Positions 6,952 to 14,442 of a stretch of 37,808 nt of DNA are shown here, piece after piece. A program made the position numbers and the translations under genes. Each line of letters begins with the position of its first letter. Position 1 is the stretch's first letter. The stretch is from the IMG/VR virus record IMGVR_UViG_3300049847_000280, positions 1 to 37,808 of that record. One strand, given 5' to 3'. The DNA comes from a virus. The notes under the pieces were generated by a model that made no database searches, was not told the origin of the DNA, and saw nothing but the letters and a program-made list of their open reading frames with translations.

Positions 6952-9363
6952 ATGCCCCGCGTCACTACTGTCCAAACCAACTTCACGGCCGGCGAGGTAT
7001 CGCCGAGGATTCTCGGCCGCACGGACATGGAGCGCTACGCGGCCGGCTCCGAGACGCTAGAGAACGTCGTCATTCTGCTCCAGGGCGGCATCCGCCGACG
7101 GGATGGCCTGCGGTTCTCGGCCGCAGCGCGCTATCCCACGAAGGCCGCGAGGCTCATCCCGTTCGTGTTCTCGACCACCGACGCCTACGTCGTCGAGCTT
7201 GGCGATCAATACGCGCGGTTCTACAAGAACAACGCGCAGGTGCTCGAGACCACGTTCGCGATCTCCGCGGCCACCCAGGCGAATCCCGTGGTGGTCACCG
7301 CAGTCGGCCACAACTTTGCCAACGGCGACGAGGTGCACATCGAAGGCGTGCTCGGGATGCTCGAGCTGAACGGCCGGAGCTTCAAAGTCGCGGGCGTCGC
7401 CGGCAACAACTTCAACCTTCAGGACTTAAACGCAGTCAACGTGAACGGCAGTGGGTTTGGCGCGTACTCTTCCGCCGGTACGGTCGGGCGCGTGTACACG
7501 ATCTCGACCTCCGTGCTCGAGGCGCAGCTATTTGCGACGGGCTACGTGCAGGGCGCCGACACGATGGTCATTACCCACGCGTCTCTGCCCACGCAGCGCT
7601 TGCGCCGGTTTTCCGATACGAGCTGGTCACAGGACGCGATTCCGTTTGACGTGCAGCCGTTTGACGAAATCGGCGATAGCTTCGCAAACACGCTCACCCT
7701 GTCACTTGCCACCGTCGGCGCCGGCCGCACGGCGACCGCGAGCGCGGCCACGTTCTTGAATGGCGACGTCGGCCGCACGATCTACTACCAGGGCGGCTTT
7801 GCGACCATCACGGGGTTTACGAGCACGACGGTCGTCACGATCACGATCAGCGCCGCCTTCGCCTCGGTGAACATTCCGGCCAGCGTGTGGACGCTCGGCG
7901 GCTCACCGCAGGAAACTGTGACGCCTGGCGCTAAAGACCCGATCGAGACATCGACGACGCTGACATCGGCCGCGCTCAATATCTGGCGGTCGTCGGACGT
8001 CGGCAAGTGGGTGCGGATCAACGGCGGATTGATGCTAGTGACGTCCTACACGTCGGCGACCGTGGTACAGGCGACCGTCAAGGAGGCGCTCACGAGCGTC
8101 GTCGCAGCGCCTAAGAATTCATGGAGCCTCGAGGCGAACGTCTGGTCGGCGGCGAATGGTTACCCGCGCGCCTGCACGTTCTACCAGCAGCGTCTGGTGC
8201 TCGCGGGCTCCACGGCGTTCCCACAGACGGTCTGGGCCTCATCGACGGGGGCGTATCTTGATTTCACGCTCGGCCCATACGATGACGACGCGTTCGCGTA
8301 CACGTTGGCGTCTGATCAGATCAACCCGATTATCCACATGGCGTCGAGCAAGGCGCTGTTCGCGCTGACGTACGGCGGGGAGTTCACGATCCGTGGCGGT
8401 GTCGAGAAGGCCGTCACGCCGACCAGCGTGCAGGTCGATAGCCAAACCGCGTACGGCGCCGGGCAGCCGCGCCCGCTGCGTGCCGGCAAGAACATTCTCT
8501 TCGCGCAGCGCTCACTGCTGAAACTTCGCGCGATGGGCTACGACATTGATCGGGGCGAGTACGACGCGCCTGACATCACTGCATTCTCCGAGCACATCAC
8601 GTCCTCCGGCATCAAGGACATTGCGTTCGCGCAGGAGCCAGACCCGCTCGTGATCGTGCCGCGCGTCGATGGCGTGGTTGCGACGATGACGCTTTCGGAA
8701 AAGCAGGACGTTGCGGCGTGGTCGAGGCAGGTGGTCGACGGCGTGGTCGAGAGTGCCTGCACGATTCCGACCGCGACCGGGGACCAGATCTGGATGCTCA
8801 TCAAGCGCACGGTCAACGGTGCCACGGTGCGTTACGTCGAGTTCTTCGACCCGTCGATGGTCTACTCGCTCGACTGCGCGATCACCGGGACGTCTGGCGC
8901 TGGCACGGCTACGTGGTATGGTCTCGCGCATCTTGAGGGGCGCAGCGTGCAGTGCGTGGCCGATGGATTCTATCTGGGTGCCTTCACCGTCACGGGTGGC
9001 AAGATCACGCTGCCGCGCACCGCGAAGGCGGTCGTCATCGGGCTTGGGTTTTCGCACAAGGCGAAGCCACTGACACCTGAAATTCAGACCGGCACGGGCT
9101 CAGCACAAGGCAACGCGATGCGGACTTCAGAGGTCACCATCCGCTTCCTGAACACCTACAGTTGCGACGTCAACGGCGACACGATCGACTTCGCTGCGTT
9201 CGGCTCGTCGCTCCTGGGCGTCCCGCCGGCCAGCTTCACGGGGGTCAAGCGCGGCGAGGAACTTGGCTGGGAGCGCGGATCATCGGATCTTGAGATCGGC
9301 AGCTCGCTGCCATACCCGTGGCACGTGCTCTCGATCGTGCGCAAGTTCACCGTCAACGACTGA
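6952..9363 (+). CDS. Tail tubular protein B, T7 gp12-like
   Basis: The protein has 803 residues. The N terminus (TTVQTNFTAGEVSPRILGRTDMERYAAG, residues about 5-32) is diagnostic for the gp12-like tail nozzle protein, with the following GGIRRRDGLRF element also conserved. The rest is beta-rich and repetitive, as expected for the propeller-like nozzle. The gene follows tail tubular protein A by 6 bases and ends in a TGATG overlap with an acetyltransferase gene. The protein forms the distal tail tube and attaches the fibres. Confidence 0.9.
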   Translation: MPRVTTVQTNFTAGEVSPRILGRTDMERYAAGSETLENVVILLQGGIRRRDGLRFSAAARYPTKAARLIPFVFSTTDAYVVELGDQYARFYKNNAQVLETTFAISAATQANPVVVTAVGHNFANGDEVHIEGVLGMLELNGRSFKVAGVAGNNFNLQDLNAVNVNGSGFGAYSSAGTVGRVYTISTSVLEAQLFATGYVQGADTMVITHASLPTQRLRRFSDTSWSQDAIPFDVQPFDEIGDSFANTLTLSLATVGAGRTATASAATFLNGDVGRTIYYQGGFATITGFTSTTVVTITISAAFASVNIPASVWTLGGSPQETVTPGAKDPIETSTTLTSAALNIWRSSDVGKWVRINGGLMLVTSYTSATVVQATVKEALTSVVAAPKNSWSLEANVWSAANGYPRACTFYQQRLVLAGSTAFPQTVWASSTGAYLDFTLGPYDDDAFAYTLASDQINPIIHMASSKALFALTYGGEFTIRGGVEKAVTPTSVQVDSQTAYGAGQPRPLRAGKNILFAQRSLLKLRAMGYDIDRGEYDAPDITAFSEHITSSGIKDIAFAQEPDPLVIVPRVDGVVATMTLSEKQDVAAWSRQVVDGVVESACTIPTATGDQIWMLIKRTVNGATVRYVEFFDPSMVYSLDCAITGTSGAGTATWYGLAHLEGRSVQCVADGFYLGAFTVTGGKITLPRTAKAVVIGLGFSHKAKPLTPEIQTGTGSAQGNAMRTSEVTIRFLNTYSCDVNGDTIDFAAFGSSLLGVPPASFTGVKRGEELGWERGSSDLEIGSSLPYPWHVLSIVRKFTVND

Positions 9364-9818
9364 TGAGCATCCGCCCCGCCGATCGCGCCGACATTCCGAG
9401 GCTCCTCGAGTTCGGCCCGGCCATGCACGCCGAAAGCCCGTTCTGGTCGCGCTTGCCGTTCAGCGCCTCGCAACTCGTCGAGACGCTTGAGCTGCTGATC
9501 GGCCACGAGCTTGGGTTCGTCTGGGTCGCGGAACGCAACGGCGTGGTCGTGGGCGTGCTGCTTGGCAGTTGCGAGGATTACTGGATGAGCAGCGCTCGGG
9601 TGGCGATGGAGCGGGCGCTGTACGTCGAGCCCGCTGCGCGGGGTGGCCTGTATGCTGCCCGCCTGGTGACGGCGTTCGTGGCGTGGGCGAACGAGTACGG
9701 AGCGGCATTGATCTTCGCCGGTGTGTCGACGGGCGTTCACACCGAGCGTACCGTCGGGCTCTATGAGCGCCTGGGATTCGTCCGCAACGGCGCCGTCGCA
9801 CTGGAAAGGGTGGGCTAA
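9363..9818 (+). CDS. GNAT-family N-acetyltransferase
   Basis: The protein has 151 residues from an ATG overlapping the stop of the preceding gene (TGATG). An in-frame upstream start exists but would add residues inside the tail gene. The fold signature is visible: an N-terminal IRPADRADIPRLLEF (beta1-alpha1), a central VWVAERNGVVVGVLLG (beta2-beta4), the acetyl-CoA loop region near YVEPAARGGLYAARL, and a terminal ERTVGLYERLGFVRNGAV, the common GNAT ending. The target is unknown. Such genes are often found between tail and internal virion genes in T7-like phages, so it may modify a virion or host protein. Confidence 0.85.
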   Translation: MSIRPADRADIPRLLEFGPAMHAESPFWSRLPFSASQLVETLELLIGHELGFVWVAERNGVVVGVLLGSCEDYWMSSARVAMERALYVEPAARGGLYAARLVTAFVAWANEYGAALIFAGVSTGVHTERTVGLYERLGFVRNGAVALERVG

Positions 9819-9819
9819 A

Positions 9820-10245
9820 GTGGGATTCGTAGCACTGGTACCTCTGGCGATCGCGGCCGCGGGTTCGATCATGAAGGGCAACGCGGAGAAAAACGCGGCT
9901 TACGACCAGGCTTCGGCCGTTCAGACGACCGCCAAGATCCGCGCAGCGAACATCCGCAAGCTCGCGGCGCAAACGCGCGGCGCGGCGCGCGCGGACTATG
10001 CATCGTCCGGCGTCGTCGTCGACCAGGGTTCACCCGCGATCGCCGACGCTCAGATCACCCGCCAATCAGAGCTGGACGCGTTCTACAGCCTTCTGTCTGG
10101 CGAGCAGCAGGCCAAGTCGCTGCGCCAGAGCGGACGGGCGTCTGAGACCGGTGGGTATCTCAACGCCGCGGGCTCGGTGCTCGGTGGCTTTGCGAATCGA
10201 CCGCCGAAAACGACGCCGGCTCAGACCGGCACGGTGTGGCCGTAA
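9820..10245 (+). CDS. Internal virion protein, T7 gp14-like
   Basis: The protein has 141 residues starting at GTG (9820), just after the previous stop. It opens with a hydrophobic Ala/Gly-rich segment (GFVALVPLAIAAAGSIM, about residues 2-18) and continues as a helix rich in Ala, Gln and Arg, with the motif SSGVVVDQGSPA-ADA near residue 65-80. The layout matches small ejection proteins of T7-like phages, which leave the capsid during infection and insert in the outer membrane. The gene order tail tube B, small internal protein and two very large proteins supports this. Confidence 0.75.
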   Translation: MGFVALVPLAIAAAGSIMKGNAEKNAAYDQASAVQTTAKIRAANIRKLAAQTRGAARADYASSGVVVDQGSPAIADAQITRQSELDAFYSLLSGEQQAKSLRQSGRASETGGYLNAAGSVLGGFANRPPKTTPAQTGTVWP

Positions 10246-12320
10246 TGGCACGCATTTCGACCGGGAACTTTGGTTTCGACGCCCCTCAGGTGCCAAGCCC
10301 AGCGGACACGACGCCCGTCGGGCGCGGCCTCGAGAACCTTGCGAGTGGCGCTGAGGCGCTGGCCCACCGTTACTCCGAGGACGCGATCAACCGCGCGCGC
10401 GCCGCGGCAGCTCAGGCGTATCTCGATCACCAGCTTGCGACCAAGACCGCGGCGCAGGACATCACCGACCAGTTGGCGACCGGGCAGCTCGCGCCGGAAG
10501 CCGCGCCACAGGCGTACCAGAAGGCGACGAGCGCGATACCGCAGCCGAAAATCGGCGGCCTCCCGGTCACCGAACACGAGAACTTCGACCGGCAGTTACA
10601 GCGCACCGTGTTCGCCGGTGCCATCGACGTGCGCAAGGCGGCCGAAGTGGCCGACAAAGTGCGCTTCAAAGCGGACTTCAGCGCCGGCCTCGACAAGCTC
10701 GGGAAGCTCGCTGGCATGCCCGGCGCCAATATCGACACGATCAACCAGCAGGCCGGAATGTTCGCGCAAACCGGCATGCAGGCCGGCATCCCGAAAGATC
10801 AGGTCGACAAGGCGATTCAGGACTTCAAGGACAAGAACTGGCAGAACCACGCGACGCAGCGCGCGATGGAATCGGCCGATGATTTGCACGCGTTACAGGC
10901 GCTCCAGCACGATCTCACGGCGGCGGACGGCTACTACGCTGGCAAGCTCGACACCGACAAGCGCAATGCGGTGCTGCGCTCGGTATTGAACGACAAGGCG
11001 CAGCTCGAGGCGCGTCTCGAGCATCAAGCCGATCGGCGCGAGGCGCGGGCGGCGGTCGCCATGAACGAGATCGGCCGCCAGATCTCCTCGGGGGTGCCGG
11101 CCACCGCTCCGATGTGGGCGTCCTGGGCCGATGAGGTCAAAGGCACGTCTCAAGCCGAGGCGTTCACGGACGCCGTGGCGAACGAGGGCCACGTTCAGGA
11201 AGTGCTGAGTCAGCCCGCGCGCGATCAGGTGGCGTACGTGCAGGCCACCGAGGCTAAGCTCCTCTCTGGCGGCGGCTCACTGCGGGAGAAGGCCAACTTT
11301 GACCGCTTGAGGGAGGCCGTGATCAAGAATGTCAGCGTGCTCCATGAGGCGCCGCTGCTCTACAACGCGAACCGTACCGGCCAGAACGTGGTGCCGCTAG
11401 ACCTGGCCTCGCTGCTCGATCCGAACAGCACCCAGGTCGCCGCGCAGCTCCGCGACCGCACCGTGACGCTCGACGCGATGCGCAAGGCCGACCCGTCGGT
11501 GCGCGTGTTGCCGCTGCTGCCGCAGGAAACCCAGGTGCTCGCTGGCACGCTGAACGCCGCGACGCCGGTGCAAGCCACGCAACTGTTTGGCGCACTGCGC
11601 ACGGCTGCTGGCTCAGACCCGACGTATCTCGCGATCATGCAGCAGGTGGCGCCAGACTCTCCGGTCAAGGCGGTGGCCGGGATGTTGGCCGCGCAGCAGC
11701 GCTCGCTCACGCTTGAGCGGAACTGGTTCTCGAGCGACGTCGTGGCGAACAGCGTTGACGTCTCGAAAACCATCTTGAAGGGCGACTCGATCGTGAATCC
11801 GAGCAAGGAGGACGCAGCTACCAACGGGCATCCGAAGCTCGCGCTCTACCTGCCGCCAGGGGCCGTGACGGAGCTTCAGGCGAAGTTCAATGCGGTGGTC
11901 GGCGCGGCATTCGCAGATCGGGCGCCGGCGGCCGAGACGGCTTTCCAGGCCGTCCAGGCTTACTACGTCGGCGATGCGGTCGAGCACGGACGGCTAGCGG
12001 CCGACGCCAAAGACGTCAAGTCAGCGGACGTACGCCACGCCGTACAGGCGGTGATTGGCGAAATGGTCGACTACCACCAACGCGGCGAAGTGCTGGCGCC
12101 GTGGGGCATGGACGCGGCTACCTTCGAGGACCGAGCGCAGGCTGCGCTACGAGCCGCCCTGCCGCAACTCCCCCCTCACCAGATCGAGCTGCTCGGCCTC
12201 ATGAACCGGGACGACACGACCTACTACGTGAGCGACGGCCGCGGACCTTTGAGCGGTAAGGACGGCAAGCCGATCGTGATCGACGTAGGCGGCCTCGAGG
12301 GGGCCGGTGGCGGCTTCTGA
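10245..12320 (+). CDS. Internal virion/DNA ejection protein (large, helical)
   Basis: The protein has 691 residues and starts at ATG overlapping the previous stop (TAATG). It is dominated by long Ala/Gln/Asp-rich helices and has no signal peptide. The N terminus (FGFDAPQVPSP-DTTPVGRGLENL, residues about 9-33) is a start common among internal virion proteins that follow a gp14-like gene. It holds the place of T7 gp15 and probably forms part of the ejected channel complex. No enzymatic motif was seen. A TGATG overlap couples it to the next gene. Confidence 0.75.
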   Translation: MARISTGNFGFDAPQVPSPADTTPVGRGLENLASGAEALAHRYSEDAINRARAAAAQAYLDHQLATKTAAQDITDQLATGQLAPEAAPQAYQKATSAIPQPKIGGLPVTEHENFDRQLQRTVFAGAIDVRKAAEVADKVRFKADFSAGLDKLGKLAGMPGANIDTINQQAGMFAQTGMQAGIPKDQVDKAIQDFKDKNWQNHATQRAMESADDLHALQALQHDLTAADGYYAGKLDTDKRNAVLRSVLNDKAQLEARLEHQADRREARAAVAMNEIGRQISSGVPATAPMWASWADEVKGTSQAEAFTDAVANEGHVQEVLSQPARDQVAYVQATEAKLLSGGGSLREKANFDRLREAVIKNVSVLHEAPLLYNANRTGQNVVPLDLASLLDPNSTQVAAQLRDRTVTLDAMRKADPSVRVLPLLPQETQVLAGTLNAATPVQATQLFGALRTAAGSDPTYLAIMQQVAPDSPVKAVAGMLAAQQRSLTLERNWFSSDVVANSVDVSKTILKGDSIVNPSKEDAATNGHPKLALYLPPGAVTELQAKFNAVVGAAFADRAPAAETAFQAVQAYYVGDAVEHGRLAADAKDVKSADVRHAVQAVIGEMVDYHQRGEVLAPWGMDAATFEDRAQAALRAALPQLPPHQIELLGLMNRDDTTYYVSDGRGPLSGKDGKPIVIDVGGLEGAGGGF

Positions 12321-14440
12321 TGGGCGTATTCTCGATCGACCAGAAGGGACAGGCCGCGCTCGACGAGCTGGCCTCCTACAACCCCCTGGACGCGGCGGCA
12401 CTGCGGCCGAGCTGGTACTCGGGTGTTCCGACCGCGGTCGGGGCCGGCATCATGCGCGGCGGCGTCGAAGCGGCGCAGGCCGTCGAGACCTACGGTCGTC
12501 TGGCCTTTGATCCCCGCGCGGCCTATCACAAGGACACGACCGACGAGGCGTTTCAAAGCGCCATCAACTACTGGACGCCGACGCCTGGCACGGTCGGCGC
12601 GGCCGGCGAAGTCCTGGGCGGCCTTGCCAAAGTCGTCCTGCCGCTCGCAGCCACCGCGGGCAATCCTGCCCTCCTGGTCGGCGCGACCAATGTCAGCACG
12701 GTTCGCGAAGCGAAGCAGCGCGGCGTCGACGAGCAGACCGCGGGGAACTTGGGGGCCGCTTCCGCGTTGAGCGCGGCGATCGGGCTCAAGCTTCCGTTCC
12801 TCGGCAGCACTCTCGCGTCGAGACTGACGTCCGGCGCGATCGGAAACTTGGTGCTCGGCGCGGCCGATACCGCCGCACAGCGCGCGCTACTCGAGGGCTC
12901 TGGCTACCATGAGCTGGCCGCCCAGTATCATCCGCTCGACGTGCAGTCGCGCGCCGTTGATCTACTCACCGGCCTTGCCTTCGGCGCCGTGGCGCACGTC
13001 GCGATGCGGCCGTCGGATCGTGCCGCGGTCGCCTCGGCCGCCAACGCCAAGCATTTTCAGGTCGACACTGCGCCAGGCATGCCGGCGAACCTCGCGGCCT
13101 CCGTGTCGCACCAGGACGCGATGCATGCCGTAACGGAGCAGCTATTGCGCGGCGAGCCGGCGGTCGCCCCAGAGCCGCACCAGGGCGCCCTGTTCGAGCC
13201 GCGGCCAGATCAGGGACCGAGGCCGATCCCGTCGGAACTGACGGCGGTCGACGAGGCGCTGCCAGCCGAGCGCGCGCCGGGTGCGATCAGTCCGGCCGAA
13301 ATCCCGCGCGCCGCAAACCTCACGCCGGAACAACGTAGCGTAGAGACGGCAATCGCCGAGAAAATAGCGCGCGATCCAGCCGCCGCTGAAGCGGAGTACG
13401 CCAAACTCGAGGACGCTCAAGGCGGCAAGCTACTAAGCGCCGACACCGCTCGCGAGCTTTCTGATCACTATCTGAAGAAACGCAGCCTGTCGGAAGCGGT
13501 TCACGAGCCGGTGAGCTGGCTCATCAAACGCATGTACGCGCGGATGCTTGGCGAGGCTCCTGGGCCTGGTCAAGACCCGCTCGTGCTGTTCACTGGCGGC
13601 GGGACCGGAGCCGGCAAGACATCGGCTGTCCGCAACGCACTTCAGGAAATCTCCAAGCGCGCTCAGATCATCTACGACACGAATCTGGGAGATCTCTCCA
13701 GCGCGATTCGGAAGGTGAATCAGGCGCTCGACGCTGGAAAGCGCGTGCACATCGTTTACGTTTATCGCGAACCTGTCGATGCGCTCGTCGAGGGCGCGCT
13801 GGCTCGTGCCATGCGCCAGGAGAAAAAGCACGGCTCAGGACGCACTGTGCCGATGGAGGCCCACGCCGAGACGCACGCAAGTTCAAACGCCACGATCCGC
13901 AAGCTCGCAGAGCATTATGCCAATGATCCGCGGGTCGAGATCGGCGCCATTGATAACTCGCACGGGAAGGACAACGCCAGGCCGATACTGTTGTCAGATC
14001 TGGCAACAGTGGACTATAATTCCATTCGTGAAAGAGGATACAAGGCACTTGAGCAAGAGTACGCCGCAGGCCGAATCAGCGAGCCCGTCTACCGAGGCTT
14101 TGCCGGCTCCAAATCCGACGCCTCCGCAGCAGAAGCACCCGGAGTGGCTTCAGGAGCTGGTGGACAACCTAAACCGCAACGTCAAGAACAACGTCCTAAC
14201 GCCGTAGCAGCACCGAGCGCAGAAAGATCGGGCGCTCTCTTCGCAGTTGATTCCGCCCGTAAGGCGGCAGAGTCTCTAGACCTCAGAATGCCCACCGGCG
14301 AATTCAACGCCGACGGCTCTCCGGTCGCCATGACCGCGCGCGAGATCCTCGCCAGAGACGACGCCGAGATCGCCAAGGCCACCAACGACGCGAAAGCGTA
14401 CGACGCCGTGGCCGGATGCTTCTTGAGCGCTGGAGCCTAG
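12320..14440 (+). CDS. Ejection protein with embedded zeta-toxin-like P-loop kinase
   Basis: The protein has 706 residues. Residues 1 to about 240 are Ala/Gly-rich with hydrophobic helices, such as VLPLAATAGNPALLVGATNV, as in membrane-inserting internal virion proteins. Residues about 395-580 look like a zeta-toxin family kinase: Walker A GGGTGAGKT (426-434), then IIYDTNL (450-456), the strand VHIVYVYREPVDAL, and GRTVPMEAHAETH (508-519), then IDNS. In that family the domain phosphorylates UDP-sugar peptidoglycan precursors. The canonical Asp-x-Asp-x-Phe-Arg motif is replaced by YDTN, as in the branch found in mobile-element polyvalent proteins. A low-complexity linker and a C-terminal segment follow. 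A palindromic operator, a promoter and a nested ORF lie inside this gene. Around 13985-14060 the codons become unusual for the genome (ATA, TTG, TCA, AGA, GGA). Confidence 0.75.
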   Translation: MGVFSIDQKGQAALDELASYNPLDAAALRPSWYSGVPTAVGAGIMRGGVEAAQAVETYGRLAFDPRAAYHKDTTDEAFQSAINYWTPTPGTVGAAGEVLGGLAKVVLPLAATAGNPALLVGATNVSTVREAKQRGVDEQTAGNLGAASALSAAIGLKLPFLGSTLASRLTSGAIGNLVLGAADTAAQRALLEGSGYHELAAQYHPLDVQSRAVDLLTGLAFGAVAHVAMRPSDRAAVASAANAKHFQVDTAPGMPANLAASVSHQDAMHAVTEQLLRGEPAVAPEPHQGALFEPRPDQGPRPIPSELTAVDEALPAERAPGAISPAEIPRAANLTPEQRSVETAIAEKIARDPAAAEAEYAKLEDAQGGKLLSADTARELSDHYLKKRSLSEAVHEPVSWLIKRMYARMLGEAPGPGQDPLVLFTGGGTGAGKTSAVRNALQEISKRAQIIYDTNLGDLSSAIRKVNQALDAGKRVHIVYVYREPVDALVEGALARAMRQEKKHGSGRTVPMEAHAETHASSNATIRKLAEHYANDPRVEIGAIDNSHGKDNARPILLSDLATVDYNSIRERGYKALEQEYAAGRISEPVYRGFAGSKSDASAAEAPGVASGAGGQPKPQRQEQRPNAVAAPSAERSGALFAVDSARKAAESLDLRMPTGEFNADGSPVAMTAREILARDDAEIAKATNDAKAYDAVAGCFLSAGA
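13989..14008. promoter_or_regulatory. Operator 3, inside the zeta-kinase gene
   Basis: The sequence TGTTGTCAGATCTGGCAACA is a near-perfect palindrome with one mismatched pair of symmetry positions, and one more flanking base pair (C/G) extends it. Its halves TGTTGTCA and TGGCAACA, separated by four bases, match the two operators of the divergent control region (30496-30515 and 30584-30603) with only one base outside the shared TGTYGCCA half-site. The -35 box of the following promoter occupies positions 3-8 of the operator, as in the control region. Confidence 0.75.
13991..14020 (+). promoter_or_regulatory. Sigma70-type promoter nested in the ejection-protein gene
   Basis: The -35 box TTGTCA (13991-13996) and the perfect -10 box TATAAT (14015-14020) are 18 bases apart. 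TATAAT is rare in this GC-rich genome. The -35 box is buried in operator 3, so repressor binding would exclude RNA polymerase. The predicted transcription start, 7-8 bases after the -10 box, falls at 14027-14028, at the GTG of the nested ORF. Confidence 0.65.
14028..14207 (+). CDS. Nested out-of-frame ORF, predicted leaderless (speculative)
   Basis: This 59-residue ORF lies in another frame inside the zeta-kinase ejection-protein gene. It begins with GTG at the predicted start of the nested promoter, so the transcript would be leaderless. The N-terminal half is Ser/Pro/Ala-rich (STPQAESASPSTEALPAPNP), and the C-terminal part (KHPEWLQELVDNLNRN) looks like an amphipathic helix. The surrounding frame encodes a low-complexity linker, which leaves freedom for a second frame. 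No family is recognised. It could be an immunity or antitoxin-like peptide linked to the neighbouring kinase, or a chance ORF. The regulatory context is the main reason to list it. Confidence 0.4.
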   Translation: MKEDTRHLSKSTPQAESASPSTEALPAPNPTPPQQKHPEWLQELVDNLNRNVKNNVLTP

Positions 14441-14442
14441 CC

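Noticed and set aside
8330-8338. Second exact DnaA box TTATCCACA
   Set aside because: It lies inside the tail tubular protein B gene in coding sequence (I-I-H-M codons) and has no companion boxes or AT-rich element; chance is likely.
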